From positions 1-38,840 of the forward strand of contig JAUCGB010000031.1 in NCBI GenBank assembly GCA_030377895.1: a DNA stretch of 38,840 nucleotides, in the 5' to 3' direction. The stretch is from Anaerolineales bacterium HSG24 (GTDB lineage: Bacteria; Chloroflexota; Anaerolineae; 4572-78; J111). Below, in pieces: positions 1-7,611 of the stretch. How positions within the stretch are numbered: position 1 is the first letter of the stretch; each line of letters begins with the position of its first letter. The translations under genes and the position numbers were made by a program. The notes beneath the pieces are model-generated. The model had not been told where the DNA came from. It did no database searches and was given only the letters and a program-made list of their open reading frames with translations.

Positions 1-1
1 T

Positions 2-214
2 GTCTATTTAATTAATGCCGAAACAATAGAACGGGCTTATTACAAATTGAGTGATTACCACAATACTCAAGCCACAGTATTAGCGACCGGACAGGCGATT
101 TTACGCAATCATACGGGTAAACAATTACAAGCTGTCGCTGTGCCAATCTATGAACAGAAATTGACTGGTGACATTCATTGCGTGACAGGTGACCAAAAGG
201 TTACGTCATCTTAA
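2..214 (+). CDS. C-terminal fragment of an unidentified protein
   Basis: An open frame enters from the left edge and runs about 70 codons to a TAA, followed at once by a strong terminator, so it is probably the true end of a gene. The fragment is hydrophilic and contains ERAYYKLSDYHNTQ near its start. I recognise no domain in it. The next gene lies on the opposite strand and converges on it. The start and most of the protein are outside the window, so function cannot be assigned. Confidence 0.6.
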   Translation, partial: VYLINAETIERAYYKLSDYHNTQATVLATGQAILRNHTGKQLQAVAVPIYEQKLTGDIHCVTGDQKVTSS

Positions 215-241
215 TAAAATTCAAAACGAGTAACAGCTAAC

Positions 242-305
242 AAAGCCACATCAAAAAACCCGATTTTTAAAGGAATCGGGTTTTTTGATATGGCTTTGTT
301 TTTTT
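242..305 (+). terminator. Strong rho-independent terminator
   Basis: A nearly perfect inverted repeat of about 24 bp (arms 242-265 and 274-297) with a short loop is followed by a T-run to 305. It lies 28 bp after the stop codon of the gene ending at 214. The stem also contains A-runs on the left, so it could work in both directions, but the - strand permease gene ends at 410 with another repeat in between. Confidence 0.85.
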
Positions 306-309
306 GATG

Positions 310-392
310 GGTAGTGGTGCAGAAGTAGTGATCCGGAGTGCAAAGCTTGCTTTGCATGCAAGGCAAGCCTTGCACTCCTTATCACTACTACC
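310..392. repeat. Family A palindromic repeat, copy A1 (TGCAAAGC cargo)
   Basis: It begins with GGTAGTGGTGCAGAAG, the right-type end of family A, and carries the cargo hairpin AGTGCAAAGCTTGCTTTGC...TTGCACTCC. The other end is shortened to ATCACTACTACC. It lies between the terminator and the 3' end of the permease gene. No target duplication is evident at this copy. Confidence 0.75.
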
Positions 393-409
393 GGAAACTA
401 TTAGTGAGC

Positions 410-1312
410 CTACAACTCCTCTGCAAAGTGCCAGCTATACCGATTAAAGACCACCCAACCGATGACGAAGGTAATCAAAGCCGTGACCATGGTTCGGGCC
501 AAAAAGTCGAGGGCTGGTGGCGATCCGTGGTAGAGAATGATGCGATAGTTTGCAATCAGGGAGGCCATGGGGTTGATGATGTACATCAGCCACCAGACAT
601 CGAGATTGATACCAAACAGATTATAGTTTTTGGGGAGAATATCGAGCGGGTAAAAAATCGGAGTGAAGAAAAACCAAGCCAACATTAGGACATCCATAAT
701 CTGCTGGGTATCTCGATAGAAAACGTTGGCTGCGGCTAAAAACAGGCTGACCCCCAAGGTGAAGATGAGGTGAATCAAAATTACTAAGGGCAGGTACAAC
801 AGCCAAATTGTCAGCCTAATCCGAAAGACAAAAATCATGCCGAACAGAACGAATAAGGCAATGAAAAAATGTACTAGATTGGCTAAGATAATTGAAATCG
901 GCAATACTTCACGTGGGAAATAGACCTTTTTTATCAGTCCGGCATTACCAACCACACTAAAGGTTGATCCCATCAGAGAAGCGGTGAAAAAGTTCCATGG
1001 TAACAGTCCACATAGCAAAAAAACTGGAAAATTATCCACGCTGGCTACCGGAGCCATGACCGTAAATACGATGGTGAAAACAATCATCATCAAGAATGGG
1101 TTCATAAGCGACCACAAAATGCCTAAAACCGAATCTTTGTAACGCACTTTCAACTCCCGCACGACGAGATTGTAGATTAAATCTCGGTATTGGGCCAGAT
1201 GGAGGAGTAAATTAAACTGGTCTTTGGCAAACTGGATGATGTTGCTCTGCTCGGTGGCTTCTTCGACCCCCCGAATAATAATATGGGTTCTATCTTTGGT
1301 TTGAATACTCAT
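410..1312 (-). CDS. ABC-2 type polysaccharide export permease (Wzm-like)
   Basis: This is an integral membrane subunit of an ABC exporter that would move a polysaccharide or lipid-linked glycan across the cytoplasmic membrane. About 300 residues. A soluble N-terminus of about 50 residues leads into YRDLIYNLVVRELKVRYKDS and WSLMNPFLMM, typical of the ABC-2 polyol/polysaccharide exporter family, then about six membrane segments and an aromatic C-terminus ending FAEEL. The start at 1312 is chosen because its ATG overlaps the TAA of the upstream glycosyltransferase (TAATG), which implies translational coupling. An in-frame ATG six codons upstream is possible. No cognate ATPase (Wzt-like) is in the window, so it must be encoded elsewhere. 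The substrate is not shown. Its linkage to a glycosyltransferase supports a role in surface glycan export. Confidence 0.88.
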   Translation of the reverse strand: MSIQTKDRTHIIIRGVEEATEQSNIIQFAKDQFNLLLHLAQYRDLIYNLVVRELKVRYKDSVLGILWSLMNPFLMMIVFTIVFTVMAPVASVDNFPVFLLCGLLPWNFFTASLMGSTFSVVGNAGLIKKVYFPREVLPISIILANLVHFFIALFVLFGMIFVFRIRLTIWLLYLPLVILIHLIFTLGVSLFLAAANVFYRDTQQIMDVLMLAWFFFTPIFYPLDILPKNYNLFGINLDVWWLMYIINPMASLIANYRIILYHGSPPALDFLARTMVTALITFVIGWVVFNRYSWHFAEEL

Positions 1313-4167
1313 TATCGTCTCAACTTCCATGTAATATATTTTTGAGTTTCGCTGACGGTCTGTTGCCAGCCGTAGCGTCTGGCGTTGTGCCATAGTTTTT
1401 GGGGCATAAGATACCAGGCCGACTGCCCCGTCTCGACCAGAGGTAGCTGGCTTAAAAACGGCTTGTCTGCGGCATGGTAGGGTGCGTGACAAAACTGGAT
1501 CAACGGTTGCATAACCTGTTCCCACTGATATTGTTGACGAGCCTGCTCGAAATAGGACTGGTATTGCTGACTATGATTTGGCGATTCGGTCATACTTAAA
1601 ATCGCCTGAGCAACCTGCTCAACGTCACCGCCGCGCACCACCTGCCCCAATTGCCAACGGGCTACTTCAGCACTCATAACATCTCCTTCGGTAGCAATAA
1701 TCGGCAAACCAGCCCATATATAATCAAGCATGCGGGTACGGAAGGAGAAGCGAGTCTCCAGATGCGCCCGATGGAGCGAGATGCCGACATCAGCCTCCAG
1801 CAGATAATTGTGCCGTTCTGAGTAAGGAACCCAATCGTTAAAAATCACCTGCCGATTAAACAAGCCTAACTGTTGGCTTAAGTGAATGGCCGACGACACC
1901 GCGTCATGGCTTGGCGTACTGTTTGAGTCAGTGGCCTTATCCACCACCGGATTTTTTGTACCCATAAAAAACAGTTTGATATGGGCTGATTGGTCGGCCA
2001 CAATTCGCATGGCCTTGATGACGGTCTCCCAATCGAGCCAGTTCCATAGTCCCCCCCCCCACAGCACCACCTTGTCAGTCGGACCAATCAGTCGATGGAT
2101 GCCCTTCATAACAGGTTTGTCTGGCCGAGGTGGGTTGGCAGGCAGGCCAAACGGCACCACTGCTAACAGGTTGTGCAAAGTCGGATCATGCTGATAGGTG
2201 TAGGGATTGACCCGCCCCAGCGCCGTCAACCAGCCAAGCCAGTAATCCTTGAGGGTTTCGCTGGCACACAGCAGAAAATCTGCCGCCCGGAGTTGGCGGG
2301 TGTGGATGCCTCGATAACCAGCATGACGGGTTAAGCGGTTGACAGTTGGTTCATGGGCATATTTTTGCAGTCCTTCGACCATGAACGGCACGTATAGATC
2401 GACCACCAGTGGGATGTTGGTTTCGGCCAAAAATGGGTAGACCGAGAGTAGCTCACCGACTACAATTAACACGTCTGCCCCTTGAATGGCTGTTTTGAGT
2501 TGCTGGTTGTTTTCGCAAATTCGTAGCTCAATAGAATACAGAGCATGCTTTTTCTGCGATATTTTACGTTTTACGTCCTCAATTTCCATCGAACCGGAGA
2601 CAGCCATAGGCGGAATAATCAGCCGCACTTCAAACTGGTCGCTCAAGACACGGGCGAACTCCCAATACCGAATCGCCACTGGCCCAGCCATGTGGTGCCC
2701 CACAGCTTGGCTACTGATGAGATGGATGCGTCGCACAGGGAGCGCAGGTTTCCCGCCTGCGGCAGACAAAATGCCTGCGCTCCCTGTACCAGATTTCCAG
2801 CGGATATACTGCCTCACCTCACGCGCCAAGGCTCGCGGCCCATGTCGTTGAGCCGCACGCCAAACTTTACTCGGTAGCTGATACCAGGTAGAATGTCCCG
2901 CCTCCACGATGGGAATATCGGCTAAATAGGCTTTGTCTGCGGCGTGATAGGGCTGTTCACAAAACTGGATTAACGGTTGCATAACTGTCTGCCATCGGTA
3001 ACGGTGCTGAATATGCTCAAAGGCAGGGCGATACTGTTCTCGTAAATTGGGCGTTCTAAGCAGACGAAGCCAACTTTCTAGCAGTTGATCAACTCGTCCA
3101 GTTTGCACCACCTCGCCCAACTGCCCCCGCACCACCTCATCGCTCATAACATCTCCTGCGCTAGTTACAATCGGCAACCCCGCCCAGATATAATCAAGCA
3201 TGCGCGTCCGAAATGAGAAGCGAGTCTCCAGATGATTAGCATGCAGATTCAGGCCAATATCGGCCTCTAGTAGATAGTTATGGCGTTCATGATAGGGTGT
3301 CCAATCCTTAAAAATGACATTACGATTATATAGTCCTAACCGTTTGCTCAAGTGGATGGCTTGCTCGGCGGCGTTGTGCGCGGTGGAAGCTACTTGGCCG
3401 GTTTTAACGCCCATAAACAGTAGTTTGATGTCGGGCGCGATGTCGGTCAAGGCGTACATGGCCATGATGGCGGTGCGCCAATCGAGCCAATCCCATATCC
3501 CCCCCCCCCACAGAATCACCTTGTCGTCAGGGCCAATGGCGGGATGGACACCTTTTAAGACCGACACGGTCTGTTGGGCCGGTTGATTGGGAATTCCAAA
3601 GGGAACCAAGCCAATCAAACGAGCCAGCGTCGGGTCTGCCTGATGGGTGTAGGGGTTGACCCGACCGACGGTGCTGAACCAACCGAGCCAAAAATCTTGC
3701 TGTTTTTTGCTGGCGCATAGAATAAAATCAGCCACTCGGAGTTGTTTGGTATGTAGACCGCGTTGTCCAGCGTAATGCCGATTTCTTTTGGGAATGGGTT
3801 GATCTAGCCGACGCTGGATATCCTCCAAAATCGAAGGAATATACATGTCAACCACCAATGGTTTGCCTGTTTGAGCCAAAAATGGGTAAACGGATAGATT
3901 CGCCCCGACGGTGATAATCACGTCAGCCTGCTCGGTTTGCTGTTTTAGGACGGCTTGACTGTCACAAAACAGAATCTCGAATGGAACGGGGGGGAGGTTG
4001 TTTTGGCTAGACCCGGCTCGGCGATTCCACAAGGGCGGAATCGCCAAAGTCACGGCTGTATAACGACTCAAACCATGAGCAAATTCCCAAAACCGAATCG
4101 ACGGCCCAGCCATGTCGAGGCCAATCGGTTCGTTGGGGATGAGCAGGACGCGGCGAAGTATGCTCAT
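1312..4167 (-). CDS. Tandem-duplicated glycosyltransferase (two GT4-like halves)
   Basis: The 951-residue protein consists of two homologous halves, residues 1-459 and 480-951. Each has an N-terminal block with MAGP..R.WEFA, a central WGGG.W.WLDW motif (about 220 and 703) and a C-terminal FSFRTRMLDYIWAGLPI donor-binding block typical of GT-B fold nucleotide-sugar transferases. Each half is about the size of a complete single enzyme, so this is a gene duplication fused in frame. The junction (residues 461-478) is encoded by a palindromic repeat. In both halves the glycines of WGGG are encoded by a G-run on the coding strand (11 G at 3499-3509, 10 G at 2051-2060), which could slip. The start overlaps the preceding acetyltransferase stop (ATGA) and the stop overlaps the permease start, so it sits in a coupled operon. 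It probably builds a surface glycan exported by the permease. Donor and acceptor are unknown. Confidence 0.85.
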   Translation of the reverse strand: MSILRRVLLIPNEPIGLDMAGPSIRFWEFAHGLSRYTAVTLAIPPLWNRRAGSSQNNLPPVPFEILFCDSQAVLKQQTEQADVIITVGANLSVYPFLAQTGKPLVVDMYIPSILEDIQRRLDQPIPKRNRHYAGQRGLHTKQLRVADFILCASKKQQDFWLGWFSTVGRVNPYTHQADPTLARLIGLVPFGIPNQPAQQTVSVLKGVHPAIGPDDKVILWGGGIWDWLDWRTAIMAMYALTDIAPDIKLLFMGVKTGQVASTAHNAAEQAIHLSKRLGLYNRNVIFKDWTPYHERHNYLLEADIGLNLHANHLETRFSFRTRMLDYIWAGLPIVTSAGDVMSDEVVRGQLGEVVQTGRVDQLLESWLRLLRTPNLREQYRPAFEHIQHRYRWQTVMQPLIQFCEQPYHAADKAYLADIPIVEAGHSTWYQLPSKVWRAAQRHGPRALAREVRQYIRWKSGTGSAGILSAAGGKPALPVRRIHLISSQAVGHHMAGPVAIRYWEFARVLSDQFEVRLIIPPMAVSGSMEIEDVKRKISQKKHALYSIELRICENNQQLKTAIQGADVLIVVGELLSVYPFLAETNIPLVVDLYVPFMVEGLQKYAHEPTVNRLTRHAGYRGIHTRQLRAADFLLCASETLKDYWLGWLTALGRVNPYTYQHDPTLHNLLAVVPFGLPANPPRPDKPVMKGIHRLIGPTDKVVLWGGGLWNWLDWETVIKAMRIVADQSAHIKLFFMGTKNPVVDKATDSNSTPSHDAVSSAIHLSQQLGLFNRQVIFNDWVPYSERHNYLLEADVGISLHRAHLETRFSFRTRMLDYIWAGLPIIATEGDVMSAEVARWQLGQVVRGGDVEQVAQAILSMTESPNHSQQYQSYFEQARQQYQWEQVMQPLIQFCHAPYHAADKPFLSQLPLVETGQSAWYLMPQKLWHNARRYGWQQTVSETQKYITWKLRR
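2735..2787. repeat. In-frame palindromic repeat at the glycosyltransferase fusion joint
   Basis: A 53-bp element has 14-bp perfect inverted ends (ACAGGGAGCGCAGG at 2735-2748 and its complement at 2774-2787). It is translated as the linker TGSAGILSAAGGKPALPV between the two glycosyltransferase halves. A related palindrome (GAAGCGCAGG...CCTGCACTTC) occurs at 27714-27750 in non-coding DNA, so this is a dispersed repeat and not an ordinary coding segment. Confidence 0.8.
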
Positions 4168-4736
4168 CGGCTAATTCCAGGAGGGTATGGGGTATGAATT
4201 GCTGATTGCTTTGTCTGTGGAATGATAGGCGTTCCATTTGGATCGGATGGCTCAAATGAGCCACTCAATCTATCCTGTAGCGTTAGATGGGTAATTACAG
4301 CGACCTCATCACAAGCATGAAATTTTGAACAAAAAACACAATCCCGATTCACCTTGCGCGGTAGATGTTTAATTTTGGTTGGTTGAAACCCAATTCGCAA
4401 GAAAAAGTCAGGCTTGCGAGTGAGAGCAAATACTTTGGGAATCCGTAACCGATGAGCTTCCTCAATCAACTGGATGACAATCCCTCGCCCCACACCTTGC
4501 CCTTGATAGCCGGGGTTGACCACTAGCGAACGAATTTCAGCCAAATCATGCCACATAATCAGCAACGATCCCATGCCGATAATCCGGTTATCCGCTTCAC
4601 TAATCACCCATTCCCGAATGGTGCGATAAATATCATCCTGAGTACGAGGCAAAATTTCGGCTTGGCGAGTGTATTCCTCTAACAAAGGAAGCATGCGACT
4701 GACATCGCTTAGTCGTGCTTTGCGAACGATAATCAT
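4164..4736 (-). CDS. argA: GNAT N-acetyltransferase, ArgA-like N-acetylglutamate synthase
   Basis: It probably transfers acetyl from acetyl-CoA to L-glutamate, the first step of arginine synthesis. The short stand-alone ArgA pattern is visible: ILPRTQDDIYRTIREW near residue 33, DLAEIRSLVVNPGYQGQGVG (acetyl-CoA pyrophosphate loop Q-x-x-G-x-G) at about 65-85, FALTRKPDFFLRIGF, then LPRKVNRDC and the C..KF..CDE cysteine cluster. The core ends near residue 150. The remaining 40 residues have a low-complexity, Pro-rich sequence with no counterpart in the family as I know it, and may be recently acquired. The stop overlaps the glycosyltransferase start by ATGA. argD lies upstream on the same strand, separated by 251 bp of repeats. 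Other GNAT substrates cannot be excluded, but the linkage to argD favours this call. Confidence 0.8.
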   Translation of the reverse strand: MIIVRKARLSDVSRMLPLLEEYTRQAEILPRTQDDIYRTIREWVISEADNRIIGMGSLLIMWHDLAEIRSLVVNPGYQGQGVGRGIVIQLIEEAHRLRIPKVFALTRKPDFFLRIGFQPTKIKHLPRKVNRDCVFCSKFHACDEVAVITHLTLQDRLSGSFEPSDPNGTPIIPQTKQSAIHTPYPPGISR

Positions 4737-4787
4737 AACCTGTTACCCTAGCTGACTTATTCAGACAATTCCAGAAAAATAATTCTC

Positions 4788-4965
4788 CCAAATATCGTTC
4801 CTGAGCGTTCGACTAAGCTCACGCCGAAGTCTGGCCGAGGGGGCTATCAACGTAAGCCGAGACATGTAGCACAGTCTAAAGACTGTTACGATATTATCTG
4901 TCGCACGTTAAGTTGGTAGCCGCCGAGGGGGATTGGCTTCGACAGGCTCAGCCAATGATATTTGG
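4788..4965. repeat. Composite palindromic repeat interrupted by element B1
   Basis: Most of the argD-argA gap is a repeat with inverted ends CCAAATATC (4788-4796) and GATATTTGG (4957-4965) and internal segments of the type CTGAGCGTTCGACTAAGCTC and CTTCGACAGGCTCAGCC. A related palindrome lies at 7228-7308. It is split by the family B element at 4843-4921. Confidence 0.65.
4834..4930. mobile_element. Family B miniature element B1 with 9-bp target duplication
   Basis: The 79-bp element (4843-4921) starts GGCTATCAACGTAAG and ends with an imperfect inverted copy (GTTGGTAGCC). It is bracketed by GCCGAGGGG at 4834-4842 and 4922-4930. Compared with copy B3 it lacks an internal segment of about 25 bp. 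It encodes nothing, so it would need a transposase supplied elsewhere. It sits inside another palindromic repeat. Confidence 0.8.
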
Positions 4966-4987
4966 AATATTAAAATATGGAACCGCC

Positions 4988-6178
4988 CTATCCAACAGTC
5001 TCTAGCGTTTTGAATAATCGTTGCCCCAAGGTATCAATCTCTTCGCGACAAATGGTCAGTGGTGGCAACAGACGGATAATATTATCACCCGCCACCAAAA
5101 TCAACAAACCATGCTGATAGGCTTCGGTCATAATTTCCGTAGCAGGGATGGTCGAGATGAGACCCCACATCATGCCTTTGCCTCGCATATCGGTTAGCAA
5201 GGACGTTTTACTGATAACTCGCTTGAGTGTTTCCTGAAGGTACAAACTGTTGCTCTGCACTCGTGCCAAAAACTCCGGTTTGATAATCTGTTGCAAAACG
5301 GTGTTAGCCACATGGCAGACAAACGGGCCACCAGCGAAGGTACTGGCATGGTCACCCGGTTGCATGACTTGCGCCACGCTCTCGTTGACCAGAATCGCCC
5401 CAATCGGCAAGCCGCCACCGAGTGGTTTGGCTAGGGTCATGATGTCGGGGGTGGTGCCGTAGCCTTGATGCCCCCACAACTGTCCGGTGCGCCCTAAACC
5501 ACACTGCACCTCGTCAAAAATCAGCAGGGCATTATGTCGATTGCACAACTGACGCAATCCGGCCAGAAATTTTGGATTAGCGGGCGTGACTCCGCCTTCA
5601 CCCTGTATCGGCTCGACGATGACCCCGCAGGTTTGGTCGTTGATGGCCGCCTCTGCGCTCGCTAAATCGTTAAATGTGGCGAACCGAGTTCCGCCAATCA
5701 ACGGCTCAAATGGGGCGCGGTACTTCTCGCGCGAGGTGAGGGAGAGCGCGCCCATCGTCCGACCATGGAACGAACCGCTAAAAGCCACAAGTTCGATTTT
5801 CTGCTCATTACCGTTCACTTTAGCCCATTTGCGGGCAAATTTTATCGCCCCCTCATTAGCCTCCGTGCCAGAGTTGCAAAAGAAGGCTTTGTCGGCAAAA
5901 CTCGATTCGCACAGGGTTTGGGCCAATTTAGCATGGGGCGCGGTGTGATAAAGATTGGAGACATGCAACAGTCCATCAGCGGCTTCCTTAATGGCCCTAA
6001 CAACTGCCTCATGCTGATGTCCGAGCGCGTTGACGGCAATTCCACTGCCCGCGTCGAGGTAGCGGTTGCCGTCGGTGTCGTAAATCCATGTGCCGTCACC
6101 ACGGGTGAAGGTAAAGGGTGGGCGGTTATAAGTATGTAATACGTACTGTTTTTCTAGGTTAATAATCTCTTGAGTCAT
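4988..6178 (-). CDS. argD: Acetylornithine aminotransferase
   Basis: This PLP-dependent class III aminotransferase converts N-acetylglutamate semialdehyde and glutamate to N-acetylornithine and 2-oxoglutarate in arginine synthesis. About 396 residues, the usual length. Visible motifs are YNRPPFTFTRGDGTW and GIAVNALGHQH at the N-terminus, NSGTEANEGAIKFAR (cofactor phosphate binding), SFHGRTMGALSLT, IVEPIQGEGG, LLIFDEVQCGLGRTG with the PLP-ring Asp, and TLAKPLGGGLPIGA with the Schiff-base Lys. The start MTQEIINLEKQYVL at 6178 matches the family N-terminus. A GTG eight codons upstream falls inside a 16-bp-stem palindrome and is less likely. It stands upstream of the argA-like gene on the same strand. 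Related N-succinyl or GABA aminotransferases are less likely given that neighbour. Confidence 0.92.
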   Translation of the reverse strand: MTQEIINLEKQYVLHTYNRPPFTFTRGDGTWIYDTDGNRYLDAGSGIAVNALGHQHEAVVRAIKEAADGLLHVSNLYHTAPHAKLAQTLCESSFADKAFFCNSGTEANEGAIKFARKWAKVNGNEQKIELVAFSGSFHGRTMGALSLTSREKYRAPFEPLIGGTRFATFNDLASAEAAINDQTCGVIVEPIQGEGGVTPANPKFLAGLRQLCNRHNALLIFDEVQCGLGRTGQLWGHQGYGTTPDIMTLAKPLGGGLPIGAILVNESVAQVMQPGDHASTFAGGPFVCHVANTVLQQIIKPEFLARVQSNSLYLQETLKRVISKTSLLTDMRGKGMMWGLISTIPATEIMTEAYQHGLLILVAGDNIIRLLPPLTICREEIDTLGQRLFKTLETVG

Positions 6179-6188
6179 GGTTGGGGTA

Positions 6189-6240
6189 GGACACGGATTC
6201 ACACAGATAATATAAAAGAAATCCGTGTGAATCCGTGTCC
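6189..6240. repeat. 52-bp palindrome between rmuC and argD
   Basis: Perfect 16-bp arms (GGACACGGATTCACAC at 6189-6204 and its complement at 6225-6240) surround an A-rich loop. There is no T-run, so it is a hairpin repeat more than a classical terminator. It lies just upstream of the argD start and could affect readthrough or mRNA stability. Confidence 0.8.
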
Positions 6241-6252
6241 TAAAAAATCTGA

Positions 6253-7149
6253 TTATCGTTCGGCGATTTGTTCAAAATCGTCACGTAGTTTTTGATAGGC
6301 TTGGTCAATCGTGTCGGCTTTTTTGGTTAATCTGCCCAAATGGGTTTGCCGAAAAATGCGCCACTCATCATCAATCAGGTCGAATCGGCGACCAATTTGG
6401 GTTAACTCGGCTTTGATTTGACGGGCCTCCTCGGCCAGCTTTTGATCGAACACACCCGATTTGATGAGGGCGACCTTATGCGACAAGGTCAACGGGGAGA
6501 CGACCTGCACCCCCTGTTTGGCATATTCCCGCAACAGGTCGAGCGCATCAGTGCATAAAAACCAGTATACTCCCTCAGCAGGGATGTAGGCAAAGGCAAA
6601 GGGAGCTGTTCCTTGGTCGGGACGAATGTAATCCTGTCTGATTTTGTCGAGATGGGCGCGCAGGTTTTGTAGAAAAACGCGCTTAAGACGAGTCTGCTCT
6701 TGGGGATCATCTGTGGCAATCAGTTTCCGATAATTGTCGAGAATGAACTTTGAGTCGATACAGATTATACCGACGGTAGAGCGGATATGCGCGTCAGGGA
6801 CGAGTCCATTTGGCAAGCGTTTACGGATGCCGACCATGCTCGGGTCAAGCTGGTCTTGCAGAAGTTCTTCCAAATTCATCTCACCCAATGCCCCTCTAGC
6901 CGTCGGCACACGCAACATCTGGTCGAGAGCGCGGTAATCGGCCCGAATATCTGCGGCGTACTGAGTTAGATGGGCGATTTTTTCGGCCAAGCCCAGTTTG
7001 AGCCAACTTTTCGACATGGCCGCTTCCATCTGATTGGTCGAGTCGATATTCTGAAGCTGGATCAAAAGGTAGATGATGACTCCGCTGGCAACCAGTAATA
7101 GCAATAGAAGTAAAATTATGAGGCTCATCAAGGCGATTTCAAGGGTCAT
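6253..7149 (-). CDS. rmuC: RmuC-family protein
   Basis: RmuC proteins are membrane-anchored, nuclease-fold proteins linked to limiting DNA rearrangement. About 298 residues, shorter than the roughly 475 of the E. coli protein because the long coiled coil is largely absent. The N-terminus has one hydrophobic segment (about residues 5-30). The conserved core follows: RGALGEMNLEELLQDQL near 85-101, RLPNGLVPDAHI, IICIDSKFILDNY, FLQNLRAHLDKIRQDYI and FAFAYIPAEGVYWF, then SPLTLSHKVAL. The fold contains the PD-(D/E)xK-like Asp and Lys of PDAH and IDSK. It is the first gene of the - strand run leading to argD. The start at 7149 gives a good anchor sequence, but I see no strong ribosome binding site. 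Confidence 0.85.
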   Translation of the reverse strand: MTLEIALMSLIILLLLLLLVASGVIIYLLIQLQNIDSTNQMEAAMSKSWLKLGLAEKIAHLTQYAADIRADYRALDQMLRVPTARGALGEMNLEELLQDQLDPSMVGIRKRLPNGLVPDAHIRSTVGIICIDSKFILDNYRKLIATDDPQEQTRLKRVFLQNLRAHLDKIRQDYIRPDQGTAPFAFAYIPAEGVYWFLCTDALDLLREYAKQGVQVVSPLTLSHKVALIKSGVFDQKLAEEARQIKAELTQIGRRFDLIDDEWRIFRQTHLGRLTKKADTIDQAYQKLRDDFEQIAER

Positions 7150-7227
7150 GGTGTCGGTTTGGTGGCTCGGTTATTTCTCCAAAGATGGTTAAGGAATGAG
7201 CATTAATTAACATGTGCATGCTGATAG

Positions 7228-7308
7228 TTCGCCTTCGACAAGACTTCGGCGTAAGCTCACGCCGAACGCTCAGGCGGCGCAACGTAGCCTGAGCTTGTCG
7301 AAGGCGAA
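7228..7308. repeat. Palindromic repeat (GCCTTCGACAAG type)
   Basis: Perfect 15-bp arms at 7228-7242 (TTCGCCTTCGACAAG) and 7294-7308 flank a second palindrome, GGCGTAAGCTCACGCC. It shares the TAAGCTCACGCCGAA block with the repeat at 4788-4965. With copy A2 it fills the 460-bp divergent gap between rmuC and the cNMP/PH gene. Confidence 0.75.
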
Positions 7309-7447
7309 ACGCGTAACTTATTTGTTACGTTCAGAGTGACATGGGCAACGCTACCTGATAATGAGCCAATAGAATAGACTTTTTCTTATTTTTCGCAAGT
7401 TCTGGATAGCTTAATGACTGACCGCTTTCTTTGGCTTTCTAATTTTG

Positions 7448-7503
7448 TAGTAGTGTTCCGGAGTGCAAAACTTGCTTTGCATGCAAGGCAAGCCTTGCAC
7501 TCC
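7448..7503. repeat. Family A repeat fragment A2
   Basis: It has a degenerate head GTAGTAGTGTTCC and the full cargo hairpin (GGAGTGCAAAACTTGCTTTG to TTGCACTCC). The distal end is missing. It lies about 75 bp upstream of a TATAAT sequence (7577-7582) that may be the -10 box of the following gene; the -35 region is weak. Confidence 0.65.
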
Positions 7504-7611
7504 AATCTTTCAATCGAACACAACATTATGTAAACCATATTCGCGCCTCAACGTTTCTTCAATGACGATTTTATGTTATAATTCAAGTTGACATAATAAG
7601 GAGATATGCCC

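Noticed and set aside
410..1525. Longer permease frame starting at 1525
   Set aside because: The first 65 codons overlap the glycosyltransferase gene in another frame and do not resemble a permease; the coupled ATG at 1312 fits the family.
6179..6202. GTG start of argD eight codons upstream
   Set aside because: It lies in the arm of a palindromic repeat and adds residues with no counterpart in ArgD; MTQEIINLEKQYVL fits the family start.
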